A stretch of 64,000 nt of DNA from contig NZ_CP137636.1 in assembly GCF_036670015.1 (NCBI RefSeq), positions 3,760,501 to 3,824,500 on the forward strand, read 5' to 3'. This document shows, piece after piece, positions 16,619-25,181 of this stretch (positions within the stretch are counted from its first letter, which is position 1; every line of letters starts with the position of its first letter). The notes beneath the pieces are model-generated. The model made no database searches, had not been told where the DNA came from, and saw nothing but the letters and a program-made list of their open reading frames with translations. This stretch comes from Niallia sp. XMNu-256. Its GTDB lineage: Bacteria > Bacillota > Bacilli > Bacillales > Cytobacillaceae. Both the position numbers and the translations under genes were made by a program.

Positions 16619-17755
16619 ATGAGTATCGAAAAAAGAATCGTTGGAACATTTAGCTCAGAGCAAGAAGTCTTGTATGCAATCGAAGGGTTGAAACACCAAG
16701 GGTATCGTGAAACAGATATGATGGTAGTTGCGGAAAATAGAAGTTCGATTCCAACAGTCACTTCTCATACCGGTGTGATGGTAGAAGCAGACATGCAAGC
16801 GAACACCACTTTAGCAGGCGTTATGATGAACAGCTATTTGACCATGATGACCGGAGGAATGAGCGGTACAAAGACTAAACCTCTGTCCCGTAGACTTTTG
16901 GAAAGAGGCCTACCGGAATATACGGCAAAACTGTGTGAAGCGGAAATAAATAACGGTAAAATCATTTTGTTAGTTGATACGAATGGAGTTCATGAAAAAA
17001 CGGTTTATCAAGAACATTATGAGAGTGAAACACCAAGAGCTGTCCGCCTCCGTGAAGAACAACTTGATATCGTAAAAGAGCGTGTCCAAGTCGGAGAATT
17101 ACAAGTTCGTAAAGAAGTAGTAGAAGAACAACGAACGGTCAATGTTCCCCTGCTTCGAGAGGAAGTATATGTAGAGCGCCGTCCTGTGATTGATGGAAAA
17201 GTTGATGGCAGCCCGTTTACAGGGGATGAAATCATTCGTATCCCTATTATCGAGGAAAGAGTAGAAGTAATGAAAAGACCGGTAGTCGTTGAAGAAGTTA
17301 TTGTAGGGAAGCGAAAAATTCAAGAGACAAAGCAAGTACAGGATCGCATTAAAAAAGAAGAAGCGCGAATTGAGCGTGCGGTCCCTTCTGCAAGAGTTGC
17401 AGAGAAATCTCTCTACCAATATGAAAATAGTATGGAAAATTCCGATATTGTCATTGTTGAAGGAAACCCTGATATCGAGAACGTCATGGCAGAGGTGGAT
17501 AAGGAAGAAACCCGTGCAAAACGGACAGGCTCCCTTAATATAACTCCAGAATATAATCAACAAGCGGCATCGGCTAGTAACAAGAATGAAACGAGCGAGG
17601 CACAAACAGATACTCCTGTTTCAAAGGCAGATGAAAATAAAAGCTCTGCAGAAACTCCAACAGCTGCGAAAAAGGAAGCAACTCAAAATAATGCTAATCC
17701 TTCTGTTGAAAAAGAAAACAAAAACAATAAAAATCAAAAAGGTCAAAACAAATAA
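16619..17755 (+). CDS. ysnF: YsnF/AvaK-domain stress response protein
   Basis: This is a 378-residue protein with an N-terminal YflT-like segment (VGTFSSEQEVLYAIEGLK) and then the YsnF/AvaK (DUF2382) domain at about residues 140-250. That domain contains RLREEQLDIVKERVQVGEL, REEVYVERRPV and IRIPIIEERVEVMKRPVVVE, a pattern of alternating charged and hydrophobic strands. The C-terminal 100 residues are low-complexity (Asn, Lys, Ala, Glu) and probably disordered. Homologues are general stress proteins of unknown biochemistry. It starts at ATG 16619 with AAGGGGATG upstream. A good SigB promoter precedes it and a hairpin terminator follows. Confidence 0.85.
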   Translation: MSIEKRIVGTFSSEQEVLYAIEGLKHQGYRETDMMVVAENRSSIPTVTSHTGVMVEADMQANTTLAGVMMNSYLTMMTGGMSGTKTKPLSRRLLERGLPEYTAKLCEAEINNGKIILLVDTNGVHEKTVYQEHYESETPRAVRLREEQLDIVKERVQVGELQVRKEVVEEQRTVNVPLLREEVYVERRPVIDGKVDGSPFTGDEIIRIPIIEERVEVMKRPVVVEEVIVGKRKIQETKQVQDRIKKEEARIERAVPSARVAEKSLYQYENSMENSDIVIVEGNPDIENVMAEVDKEETRAKRTGSLNITPEYNQQAASASNKNETSEAQTDTPVSKADENKSSAETPTAAKKEATQNNANPSVEKENKNNKNQKGQNK

Positions 17756-17808
17756 CCTTTAACAAAAAAATGACTGGATAGACAATGAAAACAATCAAAA
17801 CCTCACCT

Positions 17809-17861
17809 AAAAAGCTGATTTCAAAAATCACTACAAAGTGACTTTTTGAAATCAGCTTTTT
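17809..17861 (+). terminator. Terminator of the YsnF-like gene
   Basis: An 18-bp stem, aaaagctgatttcaaaaa with its complement, ends in TTTT. Confidence 0.85.
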
Positions 17862-17890
17862 GAAACATCGGGACGGTTCTGCTGTTTCAT
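17861..17890 (+). repeat. Family B repeat (leftmost copy)
   Basis: TGAAACatcGGGACGGTTCTgctGTTTCA has terminal TGAAAC/GTTTCA inverted repeats. This is the left edge of the family B territory. Confidence 0.85.
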
Positions 17891-17976
17891 CCATATATTT
17901 CCTTAAGTGAAACACCGCGTCAGCTTTTAATATAACAGGGCATAAACATGGCCTTCGATTGAATACCGGAAACCAC

Positions 17977-18001
17977 GTTTAACCATTTGTGTGGAGGGTA
18001 T
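17977..18001 (+). promoter_or_regulatory. SigB promoter of the CBS gene
   Basis: GTTTAA, 13 nt, GGGTAT is a perfect match to both consensus boxes. Confidence 0.8.
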
Positions 18002-18035
18002 TACAATAATGAGAAATCGTAAAGGAGGAAAGAGC

Positions 18036-18473
18036 ATGAATGTAGCTGAAGTAATGACAACCGATGTTGATAGCTGTAGGCCAGAGAGTACCTTTACAGA
18101 AGTAGCCATGAAAATGAGGGATCTTGACGTTGGGGTCGTTCCAATTTGCGAAGATGAAAAGTTAGTTGGAATTGTAACCGACCGGGATTTAGTTGTTCGG
18201 GGATTAGCTAATGATCTTTCAAGTGAATCTACGGTTTCTGTACTATTAACTGACAATGTTGTAAAAGGCAGCAAAGATATGTCAGTGGAAGAAGCTGCAA
18301 GAATCATGTCGGAGCACCAAATTCGCCGTCTTCCTATTGTAGAAGGGGATAAATTGGTAGGAATCGTCTCCCTAGGTGATTTAGCGGTAAATACTCAGTC
18401 GAGTGACGAAGCAGGACAAGCCCTTGAGGATATTTCGTATCCTGCCGAACCTAGAAATTCCTCCGTTAATTAG
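18036..18473 (+). CDS. Tandem CBS domain protein (YhcV-like)
   Basis: This is a 145-residue protein made of two CBS domains (about residues 7-60 and 70-125). GIVTDRDLVVRGLAND ends the first and the LVGIVSLGDLAV strand-helix unit ends the second. Paired CBS domains form a Bateman module that usually senses adenine nucleotides. As a stand-alone module its partner is unknown. The start is ATG 18036, 7 nt after AAAGGAGG; the frame upstream to 17991 is untranslated leader and promoter. The perfect SigB promoter places it in the general stress regulon. Confidence 0.85.
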   Translation: MNVAEVMTTDVDSCRPESTFTEVAMKMRDLDVGVVPICEDEKLVGIVTDRDLVVRGLANDLSSESTVSVLLTDNVVKGSKDMSVEEAARIMSEHQIRRLPIVEGDKLVGIVSLGDLAVNTQSSDEAGQALEDISYPAEPRNSSVN

Positions 18474-18610
18474 ACAGTCCAATGTTAAAAAAGTAAGTCG
18501 ACCATCGTAAAATAAACAATTGATTTTGAACCAGAAAATGACTAGGTTGAAACAGCAATCCGGTTAGAACAATCACATTACCAAAAAGAAATCCTTAACG
18601 ATAAGCTGAA
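18474..18610. other. Short intergenic leader to terminator
   Basis: This is the 3' untranslated region of the CBS gene. No other signal was seen. Confidence 0.4.
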
Positions 18611-18666
18611 AAAACAGGCCTCTACAACCAAAACATGCTCTATGTTTTGGCGTAGAGGCCTGTTTT
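18611..18666 (+). terminator. Terminator of the CBS gene
   Basis: A 15-bp stem (aaaacaggcctctac) carries an inner caaaacat/atgttttg stem and ends in TTTT. Confidence 0.85.
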
Positions 18667-18671
18667 AAACG

Positions 18672-18700
18672 TGAAACACCGGGACGGTTCTGCTGTTTCA
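18672..18700 (+). repeat. Family B repeat
   Basis: TGAAACaccGGGACGGTTCTgctGTTTCA. Confidence 0.85.
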
Positions 18701-18781
18701 TCCATTTGCTTCCCCCTCTTTACTAGGAGACTCTCAATATCTTTAAAAAATCCCAAAACCTTGCGATTGAAAATCCACTTG

Positions 18782-18814
18782 TGGAACAAGATTTTTCGGG
18801 GGCGTCACTGTGAC
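18782..18814. repeat. Family A repeat (last copy before the B territory)
   Basis: The unit ttttcgggggcgtcactgtg has one extra G. It is the only A copy between 18.8 and 43.0 kb. Confidence 0.85.
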
Positions 18815-18842
18815 AAAGAAGCAATGTGAAGAAAAACAAAAA

Positions 18843-18870
18843 TGAAACACGAGGGCGCCCCGTGTTTCAT
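18843..18870. repeat. Variant family B repeat
   Basis: GAAACACGAGGGCGCCCCGTGTTTCA keeps the B termini but has an almost fully palindromic interior. It lies 15 nt beyond the OsmC stop. Confidence 0.7.
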
Positions 18871-18885
18871 CCGTGTTCCTAGTCC

Positions 18886-19320
18886 CTAGTCCATTAAAAC
18901 CTTACCGAGAACTTTAATTTCAACATCTGCTTTTTTCAGCATATTTCCGACTTCACACACTTCTTCTGCTTCTTCTGTCGCTCTTTGCGCAGTCTGAACT
19001 TGTTCATCTGATGCATCAGCCGATAAAATGACCTCTGGATAGTGGATAATTTCAAATCCATCATTTGATATCGTTGCCTCTGTATTCACCTTTAGTTCAT
19101 CTACAGGCAGTTCTTTTTTTTCAAGTACAGATGTAAGGATGGCTGTATAACAAGTTGTTACTGCAGCAACGAGAACCTCTTTTGGATTCGCTCCATTGCC
19201 ACTCCCCCCTAAAGACGTAGGTATGGCGATTTTCGTATCCAGATACTCCGCTTTAAGAGATCCATTTCCTTCTACCCCACCATTCCAAACTGCATCCACA
19301 TTTATGTTCATATCAGCCAT
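18886..19320 (-). CDS. OsmC/Ohr family peroxiredoxin-like protein
   Basis: This is a 144-residue OsmC-family thiol peroxidase. The first conserved Cys is in AAVTTCYTAILTSVLEKK and the second in ATEEAEEVCEVGNMLKK, the two catalytic cysteines of Ohr/OsmC enzymes that reduce organic hydroperoxides. GGSGNGANPKEVLVAA is the conserved loop before the first Cys. It starts at ATG 19320 with AAAAGGAG. It is monocistronic and flanked by family B repeats. No SigB promoter was visible upstream. Oxidative stress defence is inferred from the family. Confidence 0.88.
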   Translation of the reverse strand: MADMNINVDAVWNGGVEGNGSLKAEYLDTKIAIPTSLGGSGNGANPKEVLVAAVTTCYTAILTSVLEKKELPVDELKVNTEATISNDGFEIIHYPEVILSADASDEQVQTAQRATEEAEEVCEVGNMLKKADVEIKVLGKVLMD

Positions 19321-19361
19321 GGTAACACTCCTTTTAAATCATTATTTTAGTAAAAACGTCG

Positions 19362-19440
19362 GTGAAACGCCGAGACGGTTCCAATGTTTCATTTGTTATC
19401 CTTAAAGAACAAATGAAACGCGAGAACCGTCCCCATGTTT
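19362..19440. repeat. Inverted pair of family B repeats
   Basis: A plus-oriented unit (19362-19391) and a minus-oriented unit (19413-19440) are separated by about 20 nt. They can fold together into a long hairpin, as in REP doublets (BIMEs). Confidence 0.85.
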
Positions 19441-19447
19441 CCTAAGA

Positions 19448-19626
19448 TCACACTTCATTCCAAACCTTATCTAAATTTAAAGGAACATAGACCCTATCCC
19501 CTTGGATTTCCCTATGAATAATCGGCTCTTCAAAATGTAACTCCAACTTTTTAGGTTTACTAGCCTTATGCCTCGCTCTTTGACTTGCTTCAAATAACAT
19601 ATTGACGTTTAAATCAGAAAATTTCA
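19448..19626 (-). pseudogene. Frameshifted small protein gene, about 59 codons
   Basis: A strong AGAGGAGA precedes ATG 19626, but the frame stops after five codons. Moving by one base in the AAATTT run at codons 2-3 opens MKFSDLNVNMLFEASQRA followed by a Lys-rich segment and ELHFEEPIIHREIQGDRVY to TGA 19448-19450. Without the shift, translation could start only at ATG 19600, which has no ribosome binding site. Either a single-base deletion or sequencing error broke the gene, or the short frame is used. I do not recognise the product. Confidence 0.5.
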
Positions 19627-19654
19627 TGTCGATTCTCCTCTCTTTTTGTTTTTA

Positions 19655-19724
19655 ACGAAACGCCGGGACGGTTCTGATGTTTCATTGCGTATTCTTGAAA
19701 CGCGAGAACCGTCCCCATGTTTCA
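19655..19724. repeat. Second inverted pair of family B repeats
   Basis: The plus unit is 19655-19684 and the minus unit 19695-19724. The outer TGA of the minus unit is the stop codon of the neighbouring stress gene. Confidence 0.85.
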
Positions 19725-20060
19725 CTTAACGGCGACTACAACGCATCGTCCGTGGTCCATTTCTTCTTCGTAGCGCTCTGCTTCTGTTATTGATAAGCCT
19801 AGTGACGTTAATTTCGAGCGGAGTTGATCTCCCCTGGATCGAAAAACGTTTGCGATTGAATCAAAGAAACCTTGTTCATTAACACCTACATTGTTAATGT
19901 CTAGGGCTTCCGTTAGATTTTCGGAACGGTTTCTATCATGTGCGAATAAATAGATATCATCTTTTCTAAAACCTTGTATGATTAATCGGTCAATGAACTC
20001 TTTTGCCTGTACTCCATTTTCTACAACTTGTACAATGTCTACGTTTGTTAGTTTTTCGAT
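19722..20060 (-). CDS. YflT-like general stress protein with no canonical start codon
   Basis: This 112-residue frame encodes a 17M/YflT domain, with VDIVQVVENGVQAKEFIDRL, GFRKDDIYLFAHDR and GLSITEAERYEEEMDHGRCV. No ATG, GTG or TTG occurs in frame near its start. GGAGG at 20069-20073 is spaced 8 nt from an ATC codon at 20060, where the sequence reads I-E-K-L-T-N. An ATG overlapping the binding site leads to an early stop in another frame. So either ATC initiates, or the start codon has mutated and the gene is silent. A SigB-type promoter is present upstream. The stop TGA belongs to a family B repeat. Confidence 0.65.
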   Translation of the reverse strand: MEKLTNVDIVQVVENGVQAKEFIDRLIIQGFRKDDIYLFAHDRNRSENLTEALDINNVGVNEQGFFDSIANVFRSRGDQLRSKLTSLGLSITEAERYEEEMDHGRCVVVAVK

Positions 20061-20133
20061 TTTGCATTCCTCCTTACGTATAAATAGGTCTACGCTATTA
20101 AAGGATCTGCTAGCGTGTGATTCTATTTGTTAT

Positions 20134-20159
20134 ATAACCTTTTCTTGAAAAATCAAAAC
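20134..20159 (-). promoter_or_regulatory. Candidate SigB promoter (minus strand)
   Basis: GTTTTG, 14 nt, GGTTAT, about 75 nt upstream of the YflT-like frame. Confidence 0.5.
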
Positions 20160-20195
20160 CTGTTTTCCTAACATTCTATTAGAATTCATTTTTAT

Positions 20196-20221
20196 GTTAT
20201 AACTAAACCTCTTTTGGGTAA
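20196..20221 (+). promoter_or_regulatory. Candidate SigB promoter
   Basis: GTTATA, 14 nt, GGGTAA, upstream of the zinc-ribbon gene. Confidence 0.55.
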
Positions 20222-20291
20222 TATAGATACTAAGAAATCAAACTTTTAGAAAAATACGATATAAAACATTATTAAATTGGAGGGGTTTTTT

Positions 20292-20636
20292 ATGAGTAGA
20301 CTATTATGTGAGTTTTGCGGAAACGATAATTTTAAAATGTTAAATGAAGACAAGGCACTATGCAAATACTGCTACCGATTTACCAATTTAAGCGTCGATC
20401 ATAAAGAAGAGTTAGAAATGTCTGAAAAAAATATCGAACTTGTTCATAAGCGGCAGGCCTCAGCAATCACTAAAATCAGTTTATTAAAACGGGCCATTGA
20501 CGAATCTCTTGATAAACGAGATAAAAACGAATTTTATTCATTAACTTTCAAATTAAAATACTATCAGCAGTTTTTACAACCAAAGGAGAATCAGATTCCA
20601 GTAAACTCCCAAGAGGAATTGAAGCAAACAAGATAA
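20292..20636 (+). CDS. Small zinc-ribbon protein
   Basis: This is a 114-residue protein. Its N-terminus carries two Cys pairs, LCEFCGNDN and LCKYCYRF, 18 residues apart, which form a likely zinc ribbon. The remaining 80 residues are charged and helical (KRQASAITKISLLKRAIDES) and may form a coiled coil. The start is ATG 20292, 7 nt after GGAGGGG; a TTG at 20277 overlaps that site. I do not recognise the family. Its candidate SigB promoter and position suggest a stress role, but no function can be assigned. Confidence 0.7.
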   Translation: MSRLLCEFCGNDNFKMLNEDKALCKYCYRFTNLSVDHKEELEMSEKNIELVHKRQASAITKISLLKRAIDESLDKRDKNEFYSLTFKLKYYQQFLQPKENQIPVNSQEELKQTR

Positions 20637-20651
20637 TCCTTAAATCAATAA

Positions 20652-20710
20652 ATGAAACGTGAGAACCGTCCCCATGTTTCACTAACAAATGAAACGCGGA
20701 CATGTTTCAC
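20652..20710 (-). repeat. Family B repeat plus truncated copy
   Basis: A full minus-oriented unit (20652-20682) is followed by TGAAACGCGGACATGTTTCA (20690-20710), which lacks the central core. Confidence 0.8.
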
Positions 20711-20719
20711 AAATTTATG

Positions 20720-20744
20720 GTTTATGTTTTATAAATGCGGGTAT
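20720..20744 (+). promoter_or_regulatory. SigB promoter of the GlsB-like gene
   Basis: GTTTAT, 13 nt, GGGTAT. Confidence 0.72.
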
Positions 20745-20783
20745 TTAATAACCATACGAAACAAATAGAAAGGAGAGAGATTA

Positions 20784-21044
20784 ATGGAATTTATTTGGTC
20801 TTTAATTATCGGAGGTATTATCGGCTGGTTAGCTGGACTTATTCTAGGACGTGACATCCCAGGGGGAGTCATCGGAAATATTATTGCAGGGTTTATTGGT
20901 GCATGGCTTGGTTCAGCCATATTAGGAAGTTGGGGGCCTGTAATTGGAGGTTTTGCAATCATTCCGGCACTTATCGGTGCAATCGTATTGATATTAATTG
21001 TAAGCTTCATCCTTAAAAAGGTTAGACGACCTCATAATTCTTAA
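20784..21044 (+). CDS. GlsB/YeaQ/YmgE family stress membrane protein
   Basis: This is an 86-residue protein of the transglycosylase-associated (GlsB/YeaQ/YmgE) family. It has three hydrophobic, Gly-rich segments (IWSLIIGGIIGWLAGLILG, GGVIGNIIAGFIGAWLG, GGFAIIPALIGAIVLILIV). The motif GRDIPGGVIGNIIAGFIGAW is diagnostic. Homologues accumulate under general stress in many bacteria, but the mechanism is unknown. It starts at ATG 20784 with AAAGGAGAG. A SigB promoter lies 40 nt upstream and a terminator directly follows. Confidence 0.88.
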   Translation: MEFIWSLIIGGIIGWLAGLILGRDIPGGVIGNIIAGFIGAWLGSAILGSWGPVIGGFAIIPALIGAIVLILIVSFILKKVRRPHNS

Positions 21045-21050
21045 GGAAAG

Positions 21051-21085
21051 AAAAGAGATTGCAAATTCTTGCAATCTCTTTTTTA
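21051..21085 (+). terminator. Terminator of the GlsB-like gene
   Basis: The stem aagagattgcaa/ttgcaatctctt has a 4-nt loop and a T run. Confidence 0.88.
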
Positions 21086-21094
21086 CTGGATAAA

Positions 21095-21250
21095 GTGAAA
21101 CTTCCATCAGTGGTTTTTTTTTTTTCATTTCCCACTGATGGTTAGTTGAGGCCAGCAGACTTGCTGGTCACACAGATGTTGCCGCAGGCGTATTTAGTCT
21201 GTGTTCATTATTTCGGAGCTTTACGGGCAGTTGATCCCCCACCTATCTTC
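21095..21250 (+). repeat. Family C structured element, copy 1
   Basis: The layout is gtgaaacttccatcagtgg, a T-rich loop, ccactgatgg, then aggcc, then acacagatgttgccgcaggc and tagtctgtgt, then ggagctttacgggcagtt. The two stems, CCATCAGTG/CACTGATGG and ACACAGA/TCTGTGT, are retained between copies while loops vary, which suggests an RNA or DNA structure under selection. Confidence 0.75.
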
Positions 21251-21371
21251 TCTTATTTTACTCAGGATCTTAAGGGGGCCTTATTGCCCGCTAAACCTTA
21301 TAAAAACGCTCAGTGTAAGCCAGTTACCTCCCATTAGGGATTGAAGCCAAGCTCTCATTCTATTTAACAAA

Positions 21372-21417
21372 TGAAACGCGAGAACCGTCCCCGTGTTTCA
21401 AAACGCTACACGTTTCA
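21372..21417 (-). repeat. Family B repeat with an extra half unit
   Basis: The full minus unit is 21372-21400. It is followed by a TGAAACGTG half-unit (minus strand) whose TGA (21415-21417) is the stop of rsbM. Confidence 0.8.
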
Positions 21418-22290
21418 CATTTTTCGGTAGATGTGTTCGTGTGGGTTGAATTCTTCGTATTTTAGGTTGTTTGGGATGCAGAGCATGGATTCTTTGCTTC
21501 CGAGTCCGATGAACCCTTTGTCAGCTAGGCTGTTATAAAATAAGCGGTGGACGTGCAGTTGTAGTTCTTTGTCAAAATAGATCATGACATTTCGGCACAG
21601 GATGACATGGAACTCATTAAACGAACTGTCTGACACTAGATTATGTTGTTCAAAAATGAGATTGTCGCTCAGGAATGTATGAAAATACGCAAACTGATAA
21701 TTGGTCGTATAGTACTCAGAAAAAGCCTTTTTCCCGCCGGCTTTCAAGTAATTTTTCGTATACTGCTGCATTTTCTTAAGTGGAAACGCTCCCTTTTTCG
21801 CAGCGTTAAGGGCTTTTTCATTAATATCCGTTGCGTAAATTCTAGTCTTGTCCGCGAGTCCCTCCTCAAGCATAAGGATGGCCATAGAATAGACTTCTTC
21901 CCCGGTCGCACAACCCGCATGCCAAATCCGAATTTCAGGAAGGTCCCTAACAAGAGGGACCACTTCGTTACGAAAGGCAGCAAAGAAACTAGGATCTCGA
22001 TACATTTCCGTCATCTGGATGGAAAGATCATTCAATAATCGTTCCAGATACCCTTGCTCGTGAAGCACTTTTTCCAACAGAGCGGTAATCGTCGGAAGTC
22101 TCTCCCGCTTCATGCGGTTCAAAATTCTTCTACGCAAGGATGAACGCACATAGCCCCGGAAATCATATCCATACATTTGATATAAACCCTCAAGCAACAA
22201 ATTAATTTCGACTTCTTGAAGCTCGTCCTGTTCAAATTCCTCTGTCTCTGATAGAAAATCGTAAGAAGGTTGAACGGGTTTGTTATTCAT
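21415..22290 (-). CDS. rsbM: RsbM, CheR-type methyltransferase of the SigB pathway
   Basis: This is a 291-residue SAM-dependent protein methyltransferase of the CheR family. The N-terminal helical domain ends in YDFRGYVRSSLRRRILNRM. The SAM site is IRIWHAGCATGEEVYSMAIL, and YATDINEKALNAAKKGAF and VILCRNVMIYFDKELQ complete the fold. Its start overlaps the end of the hybrid kinase by 8 nt, as expected for coupled translation. In B. cereus the corresponding RsbM methylates the RsbK kinase and dampens its signal. The assignment rests on gene order and domain content. The stop codon lies in a family B half-repeat. Confidence 0.85.
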   Translation of the reverse strand: MNNKPVQPSYDFLSETEEFEQDELQEVEINLLLEGLYQMYGYDFRGYVRSSLRRRILNRMKRERLPTITALLEKVLHEQGYLERLLNDLSIQMTEMYRDPSFFAAFRNEVVPLVRDLPEIRIWHAGCATGEEVYSMAILMLEEGLADKTRIYATDINEKALNAAKKGAFPLKKMQQYTKNYLKAGGKKAFSEYYTTNYQFAYFHTFLSDNLIFEQHNLVSDSSFNEFHVILCRNVMIYFDKELQLHVHRLFYNSLADKGFIGLGSKESMLCIPNNLKYEEFNPHEHIYRKM

Positions 22291-25081
22291 CTCGATTCAC
22301 CTGCTCCGTCAGCCACACTCGCATCAACGAGAATAGCTGATCCATATCTAATGGCTTCGTAATATAATCAGAAGCTCCTGCTTCGATACACTTGTCGCGC
22401 TCTCCCTTCATGGCTTTGGCGGTCAAAGCAATAATTGGAATGCTGTGCATTTGAAGGTCATTTCGGATGATTTGCATCGCCTCATACCCTCCCATGACTG
22501 GCATCATGATATCCATGAAAATCATGTCAAAATCGGAGGATTCCTGTAACGTATCGATTGCCTGTTGCCCGTTCTTGGCTATGACAATCTTCATTCCTTT
22601 TTTCTCTAGAACTTTTACAAGTGCCAATATGTTTCGGCCATCATCCTCGACTAGAAGCACTTTCTTCCCTTTAAACAGCTGTTCATCAAAACTTCCGTCT
22701 TCAACTTCTTCCACTTCTTCCACCGATGACGATTCCACTTCTTCCTCTCTCGTAGATTCTATCCTCTTTTCCATCTCACTCGTGGTGGTTGCCGCCGCTT
22801 CTTCCAACGCCAAAACTTCTTCTTGAGCCTGAGCCTCGAGTTCCTGCGTCATACTTGGTACATATACGGTAAATGTACTTCCCTTACCAGGCTCACTTTG
22901 TAATTCGATGGTACCTCCGAGCAAACGGATAAATTCGCGGCAAATGGATAACCCTAGTCCAGTTCCGCCAAATTGCCGGTTTGTGGTACCGTCGACCTGT
23001 CGAAAAGCTTCAAAAATAATTTGCTGCTTTTCATGTGGGATTCCAATTCCCGTATCGGTTACAGAAATTGCTAAAACTGGGACCTCTTCATCTAGATCAA
23101 GCAATTCTTCTACCTTTTCAGACTCTGCAGAACTGATTTGTAAGGTGACGGAGCCTTCATTAGTAAATTTGAAGGCGTTGGATAATAAGTTCTTCACAAT
23201 TTGCTGCAACCTTTTTCCGTCCGTCAAAATGACAGGCGGGATATCTGAGTCGGTTTTAACTTCAAACGATACATTCTTTTTAGCTGCCACCGGATCGAAT
23301 AGGTTTTTCATCAATTGCGGAATTTCTGTCACGTTCACTTCATCTGCCAAGATTTCCATTTTACCTGCTTCGACTTTCGAAAGATCCAAGATATCATCAA
23401 TTAGCCGCAGTAAATCTTTCCCAGAAGTAAAGACGACCCTCGAATATTCCCTCACTTCTTCCATGTCCATTTCCTGATTATTTTCATTTTCCATCAGCAT
23501 TTGTGACAAAATAATAATACTGTTTAATGGCGTCCGAAGCTCATGAGACATATTTGCGAGGAAATCAGATTTGTATTGTGAACTTTTCTCCAGCTTCAAT
23601 GAGTATTCCTCTAGTTCGTCTTTCGTCATTTTGAGATCATAAGCCCGTTGCTCAGCAAATTGCTTCTGCTCTTCTAAAAGTTCATTTGTGAGGCTGAGCT
23701 GATCTTGCTGCATCTGCAATTCTTCAGCTTGTGCTTGTAATTCCTCTGATTGCACCTGCAGTTCCTCGGTGAGTTGTTGAGATTCTGCTAACAACCTTTC
23801 CACTTCCATCCGCCCGTTCACATTGATAATAGCTGAACCAAACTTATCCTGAAGCTCATCCAGTAAAGTAAGGTGATGGGATAAAAATGGCTGAAGTGCT
23901 GCAAGTTCGATAACGGCCTCGACCTGCCCATCGACAATTATCGGGGCAATTAATAAATGTCGCGGAGAAGATTCACCTAGTCCTGAGGTCACTTTAAAGT
24001 GTTCCTCTGGCATATCGTCAATAAGGAAGATTCTTTTATCAAAAGCAGCCTGACCAATTAACCCCTCTCCCATTCGAAAGCTAACTGTACCACCAGGCTC
24101 ATCCGTTATCGCATAGCCTGATACTCTCACGTAATGAGTCTCGCGTCCTTCACTTTTTCGCAGATAAACCACTCCATATGCAGCCTCAAGCAAAGGAGCA
24201 AGCTTCGTAATAAAGGTTTGCGACAATTCAGTGGTATCCGTAATTTCCTGATACATGGCAGAAATATCCGTCGTATTTTTCTGTATCCAACTTTGCTTCT
24301 CAAGACTGCTAAGAAGATCATTCATCGCGTCAGCCAGTTCCCGAGTCTCGTCATGCGATTTCACTTTGATACGAGTAGTAAGATCAATCTCGGAGTCTGT
24401 AATACTTCTAATGTTTCTAATTACCTGTCTAATCGTATTAACAATTGAATTAGACAGAATAATAGCTGTAGAGATCGTAATCACGGTTACCAAAATAATC
24501 ATTACAATTAAAGTGATATTTAAATTCCTATTTTCTTGATTGAGTTTTTCGATCCGTTTGGCCATTGTATTCTTTTCCGTATCAATAAAAGAATCAAATT
24601 GGGTTCGGATCTCATCCATCATCCTCTTCCCTGTTCTCCTCTCGAAAAACTCATTTAAAGCCTCTATATTATTTTCCTTTCTTTGAGTGATAACAAATTC
24701 TCCGCCAGCTGATACCCAGTTCACAATAATCGGCTTGATTTTTTCTAAATGTTGCTGCTGCCTCCCATCCTCCTCCAACAACGAGTATAGTTTGTTGTAG
24801 TTATCCTGCCAACTTCGATTCCCTACATAATAAGACTCAAGATACTCCTCATCACCCGAGATGACATACCCTCTCATCCCAGATTCCATGTCAAGTAAAT
24901 TTTTTTGAATATAATTTGTAAGATTATGGACTTCTATTTCACGTTGTGAAACATAATCAATCTCATTCTGCAAATCTGCCATTCTATTCATTACCATAAG
25001 CAAAGATAGAACCATGCAAATCAAAATGATGAAATAACCTGTAAAAATTTTATTACGTATGTTGTAATTATAGCCTTTTAT
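22283..25081 (-). CDS. rsbK: RsbK, hybrid sensor histidine kinase of the SigB pathway
   Basis: This is a membrane hybrid kinase. Order: TM1 (IFTGYFIILICMVLSLLMVM), CHASE3 sensor (LDMESGMRGYVISGDEEYL), TM2 near residue 190, HAMP, GAF, a Gln-rich coiled coil, HisKA with the phospho-His in ANMSHELRTPLNS, HATPase (DTGIGIP, GGTGLGLSI), and a receiver domain with the Asp of MIFMDIMMPVMGG. It should pass phosphate to RsbY. A canonical TTG start at 25024 would cut TM1. The frame stays open through TM1 to ATA 25081, 6 nt after GGGGGG, with no ATG, GTG or TTG there. I place the start at ATA as an inference; TTG 25024 is the conservative alternative. Confidence 0.85.
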   Translation of the reverse strand: MKGYNYNIRNKIFTGYFIILICMVLSLLMVMNRMADLQNEIDYVSQREIEVHNLTNYIQKNLLDMESGMRGYVISGDEEYLESYYVGNRSWQDNYNKLYSLLEEDGRQQQHLEKIKPIIVNWVSAGGEFVITQRKENNIEALNEFFERRTGKRMMDEIRTQFDSFIDTEKNTMAKRIEKLNQENRNLNITLIVMIILVTVITISTAIILSNSIVNTIRQVIRNIRSITDSEIDLTTRIKVKSHDETRELADAMNDLLSSLEKQSWIQKNTTDISAMYQEITDTTELSQTFITKLAPLLEAAYGVVYLRKSEGRETHYVRVSGYAITDEPGGTVSFRMGEGLIGQAAFDKRIFLIDDMPEEHFKVTSGLGESSPRHLLIAPIIVDGQVEAVIELAALQPFLSHHLTLLDELQDKFGSAIINVNGRMEVERLLAESQQLTEELQVQSEELQAQAEELQMQQDQLSLTNELLEEQKQFAEQRAYDLKMTKDELEEYSLKLEKSSQYKSDFLANMSHELRTPLNSIIILSQMLMENENNQEMDMEEVREYSRVVFTSGKDLLRLIDDILDLSKVEAGKMEILADEVNVTEIPQLMKNLFDPVAAKKNVSFEVKTDSDIPPVILTDGKRLQQIVKNLLSNAFKFTNEGSVTLQISSAESEKVEELLDLDEEVPVLAISVTDTGIGIPHEKQQIIFEAFRQVDGTTNRQFGGTGLGLSICREFIRLLGGTIELQSEPGKGSTFTVYVPSMTQELEAQAQEEVLALEEAAATTTSEMEKRIESTREEEVESSSVEEVEEVEDGSFDEQLFKGKKVLLVEDDGRNILALVKVLEKKGMKIVIAKNGQQAIDTLQESSDFDMIFMDIMMPVMGGYEAMQIIRNDLQMHSIPIIALTAKAMKGERDKCIEAGASDYITKPLDMDQLFSLMRVWLTEQVNRDE

Positions 25082-25181
25082 AGGAATCCCCCCTGTCCTT
25101 TTTTTAAAAATAGATCCTATAGTTTAAGCGACATTAAGCTCCGCCCTCAAACCTATTAAAACATGTATTCATGTTTTTTAT

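Noticed and set aside
22467-23477. Long plus-strand frames opposite rsbK
   Set aside because: Ser-rich antisense shadows of the kinase gene, without binding sites or known motifs.
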